Shown here piece by piece: positions 33,006-41,905 of a DNA stretch of 64,000 nt. Source of the DNA: Oscillatoriales cyanobacterium CG2_30_40_61 (GTDB taxonomy: Bacteria > Cyanobacteriota > Cyanobacteriia > Cyanobacteriales > Microcoleaceae); NCBI GenBank assembly GCA_001873365.1, contig MNYZ01000080.1, forward strand, positions 1 to 64,000, given 5' to 3'. The position numbers were made by a program, and so were the translations under genes. Below the pieces are notes generated by a model that did no database searches, was not told the DNA's origin, and was given only the letters and a program-made list of their open reading frames with translations. Position 1 is the first letter of the stretch; each line of letters begins with the position of its first letter.

Positions 33006-33749
33006 ATGAAAAACAAATTATTCCAGGCTCTGCTCGCTACCGTCGCTGTTACAGGAATCTTTACTACAGCCAACGCCGCCTACGCAGGGACATTAAGTTA
33101 CTCAACATCTTTTAAGCCGAACACCTCAGATCCAGATTACTTATCTCCCTACGCTGATCAAGGTTACGACTACACTGATATTATTGACTCCCCTCTAAAA
33201 ATTAAAAAATTCAACAGTAAACTTGGCAAGCTAGAAAGCATAAATTTAGAATTTTCTGGGAAAATTATTGGAGATGGTGGTGTTGAAAGTAGAGACAATA
33301 AAGCACAAGCATTGACTGTTAACCTTTCGGGTTTACTTCAGTTATCCGGGCCCGATGGTCAAAATCTATTGGAACTCGTCCCTACCGCAACATTAACTAA
33401 AAACGTAGCTAAGTATGATAAAAAGCTGGATTTTGGAGGAGATTCTGGGTTTACTTTTGAAGGTCTAAGTGCTAACAATTCTGGAACAAAAACCTTAACT
33501 AATGATTCAAACTTATCGCTGTTTACCGGAAGTGGCCGTTTAGACTTCCTATTTACAGCATTAGCGCAATCTACGGTAACAGGTTCTGGAAATATTACCA
33601 GTGAAATCAATACCTATGCTGGTGCAGACCTAAAAGTAACTTATGTTTATGATGAAAAATTTGCCGAAGTTCCCGAACCCGCAACATTAGTGGGTTTAGG
33701 TTTAGCCTTCGGTGGAATGCTGGTTTCCCGTCGTCGTCAATCTAACTAA
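33006..33749 (+). CDS. PEP-CTERM sorting-domain secreted protein
   Basis: An exported protein of 247 residues. A signal peptide (KNKLFQALLATVAVTGIFTTANA, cut after about residue 25) precedes a beta-rich, Ser/Thr-rich body without any recognised domain. The C terminus is VPEPATLVGLGLAFGGMLVSRRRQSN (in short: VPEPATLVGLGLA plus RRR), a textbook PEP-CTERM anchor that exosortase would cleave. The start at ATG 33006 is chosen because the signal peptide begins there; an earlier frame opening (32859) only adds non-secretory residues. A clear terminator lies 48 bp after the stop. No exosortase gene is in the window. Confidence 0.92.
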   Translation: MKNKLFQALLATVAVTGIFTTANAAYAGTLSYSTSFKPNTSDPDYLSPYADQGYDYTDIIDSPLKIKKFNSKLGKLESINLEFSGKIIGDGGVESRDNKAQALTVNLSGLLQLSGPDGQNLLELVPTATLTKNVAKYDKKLDFGGDSGFTFEGLSANNSGTKTLTNDSNLSLFTGSGRLDFLFTALAQSTVTGSGNITSEINTYAGADLKVTYVYDEKFAEVPEPATLVGLGLAFGGMLVSRRRQSN

Positions 33750-33796
33750 GAAAATGATGATTAAATTAGTCATAAGTACATAAAGAATAAAGTTTT

Positions 33797-33832
33797 AACT
33801 CAGGTAGAATTTTAATCTCCCTGAGTTTTTTT
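33797..33832 (+). terminator. Rho-independent terminator of the PEP-CTERM gene
   Basis: AACTCAGG (33797-33804) pairs perfectly with CCTGAGTT (33820-33827) and is followed by five more T residues. Classical terminator 48 bp past the stop. Confidence 0.92.
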
Positions 33833-33893
33833 ATGGCGCTAGGTGACACAGTTAGGACACTTATAAATCCTGAAATTCATTCCCTGTTCCCTA

Positions 33894-34928
33894 CTATCTA
33901 ACAAATTGAGGCATAATTTCCGCCGCCGTAAATAAACCGTGAATCCCTCGACGATGGAGTTGAATTCCTGCTTTTAAATAGCCAAAAGCTGGCCCACAAA
34001 CATTAGCCGCCATGCTGGTTTCATCCCCTAAAGTAAAGGTATGGGTTGAAATTTTCCCTTCAAAAGTTCGGCCTGTAATTTGAACGTTTGTACTTAAAGG
34101 TTTTTTGGGGTTGCGAGTATCCACAACTCCACCAACAGTAACGCGATCGCGTGAACAAATACCCGCCAACTCTAACATAATATCATCGGCGTGTTCCATA
34201 TTTTCTAAGGTCAGTAACCCGCCCGTTTCTGCTAATAGGGCTTCTATTTCTGCATCGGTCATCGCCCTAGCCTGTTCAATCGTATATCCGGGTAAATGAC
34301 CAATATCCTCTCGAATAGTAGCGCGATAGGCTTCCCAATTAGCAATTCCCACCCCAAAAGTAATTTTAATGTTGTGAATTTCCGTATAACTTTGGGCGGC
34401 TAAGGCGGCGGCGGCGGTTAATAATCCCGGTGTTGCTCCACATCCGGTCATATAGGTAATTCCGGCGGCTTGTAACTCATCCTTAAGCTCTAATAATAAT
34501 TCCACGGCGCTCGTCCGTTTAATCGCATCGACTAATACCCCTCGCCATCCCAACTGAATAAAGGTTTTAGCCACACTAGCCATAAAATCATTAGGTAAAT
34601 TCGGCAAAGCCAGAAAATATCCCTCCACACCCGGCGCGGTTTTGACTAATTCTTCAATACTATTATTACTCAAAACCCCATGGGGTTCTAAATATCCCAC
34701 CGACCCTTGAGATTGATAGATCTCAATACAGTGATCTGGGTTCAGTCCCTCCCCATCATAAGCGTAACCCTTTTGATCGGCCACAGCCACCCACTGCATT
34801 TGCTGTTTTGGGGCTAAAACCCGTGTTGCTGCCTGTCCTAGCCCGCCAAACCCCAAAATTCCTACCCGAATCGGAGACAAACCCGTATTAACCATTACTG
34901 GACTCATTATCTGATTGAATTTAGACAA
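33894..34928 (-). CDS. Saccharopine dehydrogenase-like oxidoreductase
   Basis: NAD(P)-dependent oxidoreductase of 344 residues, common in cyanobacteria with an unproven substrate. Features are the Rossmann motif [13 protein letters not shown] (residues about 21-33), [28 protein letters not shown], and [21 protein letters not shown]. The last is the sequence that links it to saccharopine and diaminopimelate dehydrogenase-like proteins. Several Met codons (residues 1, 8 and 12) could start translation; the conserved part begins near residue 19. It is transcribed on the minus strand and lies 45 bp after the Pro-rich membrane protein gene, possibly in one unit. Confidence 0.85.
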   Translation of the reverse strand: MSKFNQIMSPVMVNTGLSPIRVGILGFGGLGQAATRVLAPKQQMQWVAVADQKGYAYDGEGLNPDHCIEIYQSQGSVGYLEPHGVLSNNSIEELVKTAPGVEGYFLALPNLPNDFMASVAKTFIQLGWRGVLVDAIKRTSAVELLLELKDELQAAGITYMTGCGATPGLLTAAAALAAQSYTEIHNIKITFGVGIANWEAYRATIREDIGHLPGYTIEQARAMTDAEIEALLAETGGLLTLENMEHADDIMLELAGICSRDRVTVGGVVDTRNPKKPLSTNVQITGRTFEGKISTHTFTLGDETSMAANVCGPAFGYLKAGIQLHRRGIHGLFTAAEIMPQFVR

Positions 34929-34973
34929 TTCTCCATTATAATCCTTTATTTACTATTACCCATTACCCATTCC

Positions 34974-35582
34974 TTAATTCCCAGACCCATTGGTGTCCCC
35001 AGACGCTGGGGGAGATGGCTCAGAAGTGGTACTAGAATTTGTTTCTGGTAATACTTCGTCCTTCGTAGGAGCAGGTTGAGGAGCCGCAGGAGGAACTGTT
35101 ACGTTAACATCGGGAGCGGGTTGGGGAGCCACGGGAGGCACTGTTACGTTAACATTGGGAGCGGGTTGGGGAGCCACGGGAGGCACTGTTACGTTAACAT
35201 TGGGAGCGGGTTGGGGAGCCATGGGAGGAACTGTTACGTTAACATTGGGCTTGGGTTCGGGGACGGGCACGGGAACAACTTGAGTTCGATTTCTCTCAAT
35301 AATCACCGTATCTCGCCCTGGGGTTTGGGTTTTGGGGGTATTAGATTCCGATTGTCCTGGCCCTACGGTGGGAGCTTTGGAGTCATCGGGTTTAAATAAA
35401 CTCGGCCAAACCACAAAACCAATTCCTAGTGATAATAATACAGCAATTCCTATGCCAATTAAGGTACTCCAAGCGATGTCATTATTAACTTTAGTTCTTT
35501 CATTTTGACGAATAGATTCATCCCTTACGGGGTCGGGGTTATCCCGATTAGAATTTGGCTGATTTAAAGGTTGATTATTCAT
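34974..35582 (-). CDS. Single-pass membrane protein with 16-residue Pro-rich repeats
   Basis: 202 residues. A polar N-terminal region (1-35) precedes one transmembrane helix (about 41-62, STLIGIGIAVLLSLGIGFVV). The rest should lie outside the membrane. It contains four repeats of about 16 residues on the pattern PNVNVTVPPVAPQPA (about residues 111-172), then a Ser/Thr-rich tail. The family is not recognised. The repeats are nearly identical at DNA level, so the number is likely to vary between strains. Pro/Ala/Val repeats suggest an extended linker between the membrane and the wall or outer membrane. Confidence 0.75.
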   Translation of the reverse strand: MNNQPLNQPNSNRDNPDPVRDESIRQNERTKVNNDIAWSTLIGIGIAVLLSLGIGFVVWPSLFKPDDSKAPTVGPGQSESNTPKTQTPGRDTVIIERNRTQVVPVPVPEPKPNVNVTVPPMAPQPAPNVNVTVPPVAPQPAPNVNVTVPPVAPQPAPDVNVTVPPAAPQPAPTKDEVLPETNSSTTSEPSPPASGDTNGSGN

Positions 35583-35707
35583 AGGTTTTTCCCAAGGTTC
35601 ATCTCAATTAAAAACGAATTGATTTAGATGAGATAACTAGGTTTAATATACCTAAAATTCTGGGTGAAATTCATCTGTCTGAGGGAATAACATATTTTAA
35701 TCTAACA

Positions 35708-35753
35708 GTTGTTGGGCTTTAGCCCTTCTTGAAATTGATGTACAAACACAACA
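35708..35753. repeat. Palindromic repeat, GTTGTTGGGCTTTAGCCC family (C), second copy
   Basis: GTTGTTGGGCTTTAGCCC at 35708-35725 with a closing CACAACAA near 35753. It lies in the divergent region between the repeat-protein gene and ureE. Confidence 0.8.
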
Positions 35754-35815
35754 ATGAGAAAATTATCAATAGATTCAGTTAAACTTTATTCTATTAGTTC
35801 TAATCACTGACAATT

Positions 35816-36253
35816 ATGATCATTTTTACACAATTATTTCCAGAAAAAGAAAATCAACAGGTTACAGTTAATCTGGCTCTAACCGCAGAAGAACGCACAA
35901 AAACTCGTCAATATATTGAAACATTAGAGGGTGAAACCTATTATCTTCGTCTTCCCCGGGGCATAGTTTTAAATGCGGGGGATTTATTAACCTCTGATGC
36001 TCAAGATATCTGGGCAAAAGTGATTGCTAAACCTGAACCTATTATTACGGTCAGGGCTAACCATTCCCTAGATTTATTAAAAGCAGTTTATCATTTAGGA
36101 AATCGTCATGTTCAGTTAGAAATTACCTCCGACTATTTACGATTTTCCCCCGATCCTGTATTATCTTCAATGTTAGTACATCAAGGATTAACAATTCAAG
36201 AAGAAATTGCTCCTTTTTATCCTGAAAGGGGAGCTTATGGACATAATCATTAA
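35816..36253 (+). CDS. ureE: Urease accessory protein UreE (nickel metallochaperone)
   Basis: Delivers Ni2+ to the urease maturation complex. The 145-residue protein has an N-terminal peptide-binding domain (LTAEERTKTRQYIETLEGETYYLRLPRG, in short GETYYLRLPRG) and the metal-binding core LLKAVYHLGNRHVQLEI with the conserved metal His. The C-terminal tail is short, ending GAYGHNH, without the long polyhistidine of some bacteria, so storage capacity is low. It heads the urease gene group and is separated from ureF by a hairpin. Confidence 0.95.
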   Translation: MIIFTQLFPEKENQQVTVNLALTAEERTKTRQYIETLEGETYYLRLPRGIVLNAGDLLTSDAQDIWAKVIAKPEPIITVRANHSLDLLKAVYHLGNRHVQLEITSDYLRFSPDPVLSSMLVHQGLTIQEEIAPFYPERGAYGHNH

Positions 36254-36269
36254 TTAATGGGTAATGCGG

Positions 36270-36338
36270 ATCACGGATTTAAGAGGATTTCACGGATTTC
36301 ACGGATTTTAGTCTGTTTAATCTTCTTAAATCCGTGAT
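36270..36338. repeat. Inverted repeat between ureE and ureF
   Basis: ATCACGGATTTAAGAGGATT (36270-36289) and its inverted copy (36319-36338) differ at one position, giving a 20-bp stem with about 29 bases between. The loop holds two direct copies of TTTCACGGA. It may terminate or reduce read-through from ureE into ureF. Confidence 0.75.
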
Positions 36339-36413
36339 GGGGAATGGATAGTAGGAAGTATCATATATTTTTGAGGTAGTATATTAAAGATTCTATATCT
36401 CGCTAATTTTTTA

Positions 36414-37103
36414 ATGATTTTAAATTTATTACAACTTTCCAGTCCGGCTTTACCCTTGGGTGCTTATAGTTATTCAGAGGGTTTAGAAACCTTGGTTGAG
36501 ACTCAAGTTATCACCGATCATTCTAGTTTGTTACGGTGGTTAATTCAAGACTTGAATTATGGTACAATTAGACTGGAATCTGCCTTGATGGTTCGGGCTT
36601 ATCGCTGTGTGATTAATCAAGATTATAACCAATTTAGTTATTGGAATCAATGGTCAACGGCGGCTAAAGAAACCTCAGAATTGAGACAACAAAGTTGGCA
36701 GATGGGGAATACTTTAATCCAGCTTTTAGTTAATTTAGAAAAGGTAAAACCAACAGATTTAGAGTTACCTCCTCTGAAAGATTGGACAGAAAAAGTGGGA
36801 AAACCTTGTAATTATGCGATCGCCTTTGGATTAGGTGCAGTATATTGGCATCTTGATCTAAAAAATGCTTTACTGGGATATCTCTATAGTTGGGCGACTA
36901 ATTTAATTAATGCTGGAGTAAAACTAATTCCCTTGGGTCAAACCATGGGTCAAACTTTACTATTACAATTACACCCGGAAATAGAATCAACAGCTACAGC
37001 TATTTTACAATTAAAAGATGAGGATTTAGTTAGTTGTAATTGGGGGTTAGGGTTAGCAAGTATGGCCCATGAAACCCAATATAGCCGATTATTTAGAAGT
37101 TAA
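36414..37103 (+). CDS. ureF: Urease accessory protein UreF
   Basis: Part of the UreD-UreF-UreG complex that activates urease; UreF gates GTPase activity of UreG. The 229-residue helical protein opens with the hallmark [21 protein letters not shown] and contains the matching late [18 protein letters not shown]. The length is normal. It lies 52 bp upstream of ureG. Confidence 0.95.
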   Translation: MILNLLQLSSPALPLGAYSYSEGLETLVETQVITDHSSLLRWLIQDLNYGTIRLESALMVRAYRCVINQDYNQFSYWNQWSTAAKETSELRQQSWQMGNTLIQLLVNLEKVKPTDLELPPLKDWTEKVGKPCNYAIAFGLGAVYWHLDLKNALLGYLYSWATNLINAGVKLIPLGQTMGQTLLLQLHPEIESTATAILQLKDEDLVSCNWGLGLASMAHETQYSRLFRS

Positions 37104-37154
37104 TTTTATTGAATTTATGCTATAATTAATCTAGGTAATTTTAGTATTAACTTT

Positions 37155-37754
37155 ATGTCCGGTTTACGAATTGGAATTGCTGGGCCAGTAGGTTCGGGAA
37201 AAACCGCCTTAGTTGATGTTTTGTGTAAGCAAATGCGAACATCTTATCAATTAGCGGTAGTTACAAACGATATTTATACTCAAGAAGATGCTCAATTTTT
37301 GGTTAATTCTCAAGCATTAGAAAGCGATCGCATTTTAGGAGTAGAAACCGGAGGTTGTCCCCATACGGCTATTCGGGAAGATGCCTCTTTGAATTTAGCC
37401 GCCATTGAAGAATTAGAAACAAAATTCAATAATTTAGATCTGTTATTTGTAGAAAGTGGTGGGGATAATTTAGCCGCTACCTTTAGCCCGGAATTAGTGG
37501 ATATTACCATTTACGTTATTGATGTAGCCGCCGGAGATAAAATTCCCCGCAAAGGCGGGCCAGGAATTACAAAATCCGATTTATTAGTGATTAATAAAAT
37601 TGACCTTGCGCCCTTAGTAGGTGCAGATTTAGGCATCATGGAAAGAGACGCAAAAAAAATGCGTGCTAATAAACCCTTTGTATTTACAAACCTAAAAACC
37701 AAACAAGGATTAGATACTGTCATCAAATTTATTCAATCCCACCTAACCCCGTAG
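37155..37754 (+). CDS. ureG: Urease accessory GTPase UreG
   Basis: SIMIBI-class GTPase that powers nickel delivery. The 199-residue protein has the P-loop [11 protein letters not shown] (residues 10-20), metal-binding motif [13 protein letters not shown] with Cys and His, [17 protein letters not shown], and the NKID guanine-specificity motif in [11 protein letters not shown]. The stop codon TAG (37752-37754) belongs to the palindromic repeat that begins at 37751, so the end of the coding frame was set by that repeat. Confidence 0.97.
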   Translation: MSGLRIGIAGPVGSGKTALVDVLCKQMRTSYQLAVVTNDIYTQEDAQFLVNSQALESDRILGVETGGCPHTAIREDASLNLAAIEELETKFNNLDLLFVESGGDNLAATFSPELVDITIYVIDVAAGDKIPRKGGPGITKSDLLVINKIDLAPLVGADLGIMERDAKKMRANKPFVFTNLKTKQGLDTVIKFIQSHLTP

Positions 37755-37930
37755 TAAGCCCTTTAGGGCTTTCTTCATCCCCTAAAGTTAATAGTAAAAA
37801 CCAACATTAATAATAATGTAGAATTATTAGTTTACTTGAAGAAGCCCTAAAGGGCTTACTACCATTAATAATGTAGAATTATTGGTTTAGCAACGATAAA
37901 AACCTGAAGAAGCCCTGAAGGGCTTACTAC
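37751..37930. repeat. Three copies of the GTAGTAAGCCC palindromic repeat (family B)
   Basis: GTAGTAAGCCCTTTAGGG starts copy 1 (37751-37776). Inverted copies follow at 37838-37862 and 37906-37930. The segments between contain direct repeats of AATAATGTAGAATTATT. The array separates ureG from ureD, covers the ureG stop and ends 4 bp before the ureD start. Other loci are 45742-45809 and 55736-55804. Confidence 0.9.
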
Positions 37931-37934
37931 TTTT

Positions 37935-38777
37935 ATGAATAAAAAAAATCCCTCACAATGGCAAGGAATATTAGAGTTAGACTATCAAAAAATTGGTAAT
38001 TCTACTCAATTAGTTAAAGCCTATAGTCAAGCACCTTTAAAAATTCAACGTTCTTTTTATCCCGAAGGTCAGGAGATTTGCCATAGTATTATATTACATA
38101 CCGCCGGAGGAATGGTAGGGGGCGATCGCCTATCCCAAACCATTAATTTACAGCCAGAAACCCAAGTAGTATTAACCACTCCCGCAGCTAGTAAAATTTA
38201 TCGAAGTTCAGGGGAAACTGCCGAAAATCATATTAATATTGAAGTTGAGAAACAAGCCTATTTAGAATTTATACCCCGTGAAATAATTATTTTTAATGGA
38301 GCTATTTTTAATCAAAATCTCCGAGTAAATTTAGCTGCTGATGCCTGTTATTTAGGATGGGAAATTACCCGGTTTGGACGTACAGCTAGGGGAGAAATAT
38401 TTAATCATGGACAGTGGAAATCCTGTACAGAAATTTGGCAAAATAATTGTCCAATTTGGATTGATCGACAGAAGTTTATCGCCAATGAAGAAATATTGAA
38501 TAGTCCCCATGGTTTGGCAGGACAACCTGTAATTGCCAGTTTAATTTGGGTGGGACAACCTGTTTCTGAAGATATTGTTAATAGTATAAGACAATTGTGG
38601 TCACAGCGAGAAACTTCTAGTCAAGCTGGAGTGACCCAATTAATATCAGGATTACTTTGTCGCTATCGGGGAAATTCGACCCAAGAGGTGATAAACTGGT
38701 TTACGGATGTTTGGCAGTTGCTCCGTCAAAATTATACGGGGAAATCAATCGTCAAACCTCGCGTCTGGCAACTTTAA
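37935..38777 (+). CDS. ureD: Urease accessory protein UreD (UreH)
   Basis: Scaffold that binds the urease apoenzyme and funnels nickel. Characteristic segments of the 280-residue protein are APLKIQRSFYPEGQEICHSI, HTAGGMVGGDRLSQTI, TTPAASKIYRSSG and WEITRFGRTARGE. The start ATG lies 4 bp after the repeat array. It precedes ureA by 27 bp, the order seen in cyanobacterial ureDABC operons. Confidence 0.95.
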   Translation: MNKKNPSQWQGILELDYQKIGNSTQLVKAYSQAPLKIQRSFYPEGQEICHSIILHTAGGMVGGDRLSQTINLQPETQVVLTTPAASKIYRSSGETAENHINIEVEKQAYLEFIPREIIIFNGAIFNQNLRVNLAADACYLGWEITRFGRTARGEIFNHGQWKSCTEIWQNNCPIWIDRQKFIANEEILNSPHGLAGQPVIASLIWVGQPVSEDIVNSIRQLWSQRETSSQAGVTQLISGLLCRYRGNSTQEVINWFTDVWQLLRQNYTGKSIVKPRVWQL

Positions 38778-38804
38778 TCGCTTAAAAATTATTAAGATAA
38801 ATCT

Positions 38805-39110
38805 ATGCAATTATCCCCGCAAGAAAAAGATAAGCTATTAATTTTTACGGCTGCTTTATTAGCAGAAAGACGGAAAGCCAAAGGACTAAAATTAAACTAT
38901 CCAGAAGCGGTTGCTTATATTACGGCTGCTATTTTAGAGGGGGCGAGGGAAGGGCAAACGGTATCGGAATTAATGAGTTATGGAAAAACAATTTTAAGGC
39001 GAGAAGATGTTATGGAGGGGATTCCTGAAATGATTCATGAAGTACAGGTAGAAGCTACCTTTCCCGATGGCACAAAATTAGTTACTGTTCATGATCCTAT
39101 CAGTAATTAG
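38805..39110 (+). CDS. ureA: Urease subunit gamma
   Basis: Smallest structural subunit of urease, 101 residues. The chain is typical: [53 protein letters not shown]. Normally ureB and ureC follow. Here the next gene is htrA on the other strand, and the gap holds a palindrome and heptamer repeats, so the operon is broken after ureA. If ureB and ureC lie elsewhere in the genome, the enzyme can still be made. Confidence 0.97.
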   Translation: MQLSPQEKDKLLIFTAALLAERRKAKGLKLNYPEAVAYITAAILEGAREGQTVSELMSYGKTILRREDVMEGIPEMIHEVQVEATFPDGTKLVTVHDPISN

Positions 39111-39136
39111 TCATCAGTCATCTCCAAAAATATCTA

Positions 39137-39156
39137 GGGTGAGGCGCGCCTCACCC
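39137..39156. repeat. Perfect 20-bp palindrome downstream of ureA
   Basis: GGGTGAGGCGCGCCTCACCC is fully self-complementary. It lies between the convergent ureA and htrA genes. It could serve both as a terminator; no T tract follows directly on either side. Confidence 0.85.
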
Positions 39157-39185
39157 CTACAACTCAAATAGGATTGCTATATATC

Positions 39186-39220
39186 AACTGATCACTGATT
39201 ACTGATTACTGATTACTGGG
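39186..39220. repeat. Heptamer tandem repeat (CTGATTA) overlapping the htrA 3' end
   Basis: Four to five CTGATTA-like heptamers. On the minus strand they encode the last residues (SNQ) and stop of htrA (TAA at 39206-39208). Confidence 0.85.
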
Positions 39221-40486
39221 GATAGCTCCGGTTTTTATATCTAAATTCCGGGGTTGACCTTGACGTTTGATTTGCATTTTTAACTGACTTCCTACCGTTA
39301 CATTTTCAACAATTTGTTGGATTTCATCGGCTTTAGTTACAGTCATATTATCCACTTGAATAATCACATCTCCGGCCCGTAATCCTGATTGATGGGCAGG
39401 AGAATTAGGCATAACGCGAGCAATCAAAACTCCTTGATCTTCATTCACACTAATCGGGCTATTTGGGTCTTGATTTAAACTTGCTTTGACTTCAGGAGAA
39501 AGCGTTACCATTTGAATCCCTAAATAAGGATGTTCAACTTTTCCAGTAGTAGAAATTTGATCGGCAATGCGTTGAACTTGGTTAATTGGAATCGCAAATC
39601 CTAGGCCCTGGGCACCTTGAATAATAGCGGTATTCATGCCAATTACCTCACCCTTTTGATTCAGTAACGGCCCACCGGAATTACCCGGATTAATTGCAGC
39701 ATCGGTTTGAATAAAACTCACTCGTTTATCAGGAATTCCAACTTCACTTCCTGATCGACCGGTGGCACTAATAATACCAACAGTGACGGTATTATCTAAT
39801 CCTAATGGGTTGCCAATGGCGATCGCTAATTCCCCCGGTTGTAAAGTCTCCGAATTACCAATAGTTAAAGTCGGTAAATTATCGGCTTCAATTTGAATCA
39901 CAGCAACATCTGTTACCGGGTCAGCGCCAATTACTTTTCCTTCAAATTGACGACCATCTTTTAAGACAACCGATACTTTTGTAGCCCCATCAACAACATG
40001 AGCATTAGTAATAATTCGACCATTAGAATTAACAATAAATCCTGACCCGGAACCCCGAACAATTTCCTGTTGAGGCGCATCGGGCATTTGAGAACCAAAG
40101 AAACGTTCAAAAAAGGGATCATTAAACTGTTGGGGAATCTGATTTTCAATGGTTTTGGTAGCATTAATGCGGACAACGGCTGGCCCAAAACGCTGTACCA
40201 CGGTCGCCACGAGGTCGGGAGTGGTAATTGTCCCCGGGTTGGCACTGACCGGGGCTGGGAGGGCGGTCGGAGGTACGGGGGATGTCACCGTTGGGGGGAT
40301 GGGTTGGGGGCGTTGGAGTTGCGGTAGAATAGACATCCCGGCAATTCCTGCCCCTACCCCTAATAAAACTAAAGATAAGGAAGTTAAATATTGGGTTCTC
40401 GCAGGTTGAGTCAGACGGGGTGTTTCCGTCCATTCCAACCGGGAGGACTCTAGGGGAGAATTTAAAGCATCAAAATCAGATTTCAT
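39206..40486 (-). CDS. HtrA/Deg-type serine protease with PDZ domain
   Basis: Envelope protease of 426 residues (HhoA/HhoB/HtrA group of cyanobacteria). One N-terminal membrane segment (about 34-54, LSLVLLGVGAGIAGMSIL) is followed by a Pro-rich linker. The trypsin-like domain has catalytic His in TNAHVV, Asp in VTDVAV and Ser in NPGNSGGP; a single C-terminal PDZ domain (about 330-420) includes AGDVIIQVDN. It should degrade damaged or misfolded exported proteins. The C terminus and stop lie within a heptamer repeat. The three paralogues cannot be told apart safely here. Confidence 0.95.
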   Translation of the reverse strand: MKSDFDALNSPLESSRLEWTETPRLTQPARTQYLTSLSLVLLGVGAGIAGMSILPQLQRPQPIPPTVTSPVPPTALPAPVSANPGTITTPDLVATVVQRFGPAVVRINATKTIENQIPQQFNDPFFERFFGSQMPDAPQQEIVRGSGSGFIVNSNGRIITNAHVVDGATKVSVVLKDGRQFEGKVIGADPVTDVAVIQIEADNLPTLTIGNSETLQPGELAIAIGNPLGLDNTVTVGIISATGRSGSEVGIPDKRVSFIQTDAAINPGNSGGPLLNQKGEVIGMNTAIIQGAQGLGFAIPINQVQRIADQISTTGKVEHPYLGIQMVTLSPEVKASLNQDPNSPISVNEDQGVLIARVMPNSPAHQSGLRAGDVIIQVDNMTVTKADEIQQIVENVTVGSQLKMQIKRQGQPRNLDIKTGAIPSNQ

Positions 40487-40866
40487 ATTAATACCTCTAT
40501 TTATCAGGATTTAAGGGGTTGTTCGGTGTTTTGCCCCGATATTCTTTAAGTTACAGGTTGAATATGACGTTACTGTGGCAAAGGTATGACACCGAGATGA
40601 AGATTTTAGTATTAACCAGAATTAAGTGATTTTACGGATGGTAAGTTTAATTGCTCACAAACTGCTAGGGTTAACCGATTTAGTTTTGGCTGTATTCAGG
40701 TTAATCCTTGATCAGATCAGAAACATCAACTTGTTAATAAACGGTGTAGAATTATGATAAAATAAATCGAATAGCTAATAATCGAATTTTTTGATTTTTT
40801 TAAATCATTGAAATTTAGATCTTAATTCGTTCATAATTAATTTTAAACTTTCCCCAAATATTAATA
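40487..40866. other. Divergent promoter region between htrA and the RR-GGDEF/GAF-kinase pair
   Basis: AT-rich, with an extended -10-like TATGATAAAAT near 40755 that could serve the plus-strand pair. No small gene or clear operator was found. Confidence 0.4.
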
Positions 40867-41901
40867 ATGATTGATTTTGCCAATTCAGAATCTCCCTTGG
40901 GAAGCATTTTATTAGTCGATGACAAACCTGACAATTTAAGACTATTATCCACAATGTTAATAGAACATCAATATGAAGTTAGGCGGGTAACCAAGGGGGT
41001 AATGGCATTAAAAACAGCTAAAGCAGCACCGCCAGATTTAATTCTTTTGGATATTAAGTTACCCGATATTGACGGATATCAAGTTTGTGAATCCCTCAAA
41101 TCCGATCCGATGACGGCAGAAATTCCGATTATTTTTATTAGTGCTTTAGATAATGTTTTAGATAAAGTTAAAGCCTTTAGTGTGGGAGGAGTTGATTATA
41201 TTACTAAGCCATTTCAGGTGGAAGAAGTATTAGTTAGGGTAAAAAATCACTTAACTTTAAGAACTCAACATCAACTTCTCCTAGCACAAAATGAACGGTT
41301 ACAACAGGAAATTCAAGCCCGGAAAGTAATTGAAGCAGCTTTGCAAAAATCCCAACAGGAACTACAGAAACTCAACCAAGAATTAGATCGTTTAGCCCAT
41401 TTAGATGGATTGACTCAAACAGCTAACCGACGGCAATTTGATTACTATTTACAGCAGGAATGGGAGCGACTCAGTTCCGAACAAAATCCCCTATCCTTGA
41501 TTATGTGTGACGTCGATTATTTTAAGTCCTATAATGATACCTATGGTCACCAAGCCGGGGATGATTGTTTACGAGCGATCGCCCAAGCAATTAGTCAAGC
41601 CATCAGCAGTTATCCAGGTTTAGTTGCTCGGTATGGGGGGGAAGAATTTGGGATTATTTTACCTAAAACCCAAGCATCAAAAGCCCAGGAAATTGCCGAA
41701 AAAATCCAACAGGAAGTGGGAAATCTACAACTGGTTCACGCCGGATCTAAAGCCAGTTATTATATTACTTTAAGTTTAGGTATAACCTGTATGATTCCTG
41801 GCTTAGATTCCCGTCCATTCCTATTGATTGAATTAGCAGATCGCGCTCTCTATCAAGCTAAAAAACAAGGGCGAAATTGTATTATTACATTACTTAAATA
41901 A
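40867..41901 (+). CDS. Response regulator-GGDEF diguanylate cyclase, partner of the GAF kinase
   Basis: 344 residues. The receiver domain (about 15-132) has VDDKPDN, phosphoacceptor Asp in [14 protein letters not shown] and Lys in YITKPF. A coiled coil (about 135-175) joins it to a GGDEF domain with [26 protein letters not shown] and RYGGEEFG. The RxxD inhibitory site is absent. It starts the operon: the hybrid kinase gene begins 4 bp after its stop. That makes it the natural output of the kinase, so phosphorylation would control c-di-GMP synthesis. The pairing is inference from adjacency. Confidence 0.94.
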   Translation: MIDFANSESPLGSILLVDDKPDNLRLLSTMLIEHQYEVRRVTKGVMALKTAKAAPPDLILLDIKLPDIDGYQVCESLKSDPMTAEIPIIFISALDNVLDKVKAFSVGGVDYITKPFQVEEVLVRVKNHLTLRTQHQLLLAQNERLQQEIQARKVIEAALQKSQQELQKLNQELDRLAHLDGLTQTANRRQFDYYLQQEWERLSSEQNPLSLIMCDVDYFKSYNDTYGHQAGDDCLRAIAQAISQAISSYPGLVARYGGEEFGIILPKTQASKAQEIAEKIQQEVGNLQLVHAGSKASYYITLSLGITCMIPGLDSRPFLLIELADRALYQAKKQGRNCIITLLK

Positions 41902-41905
41902 AGCC

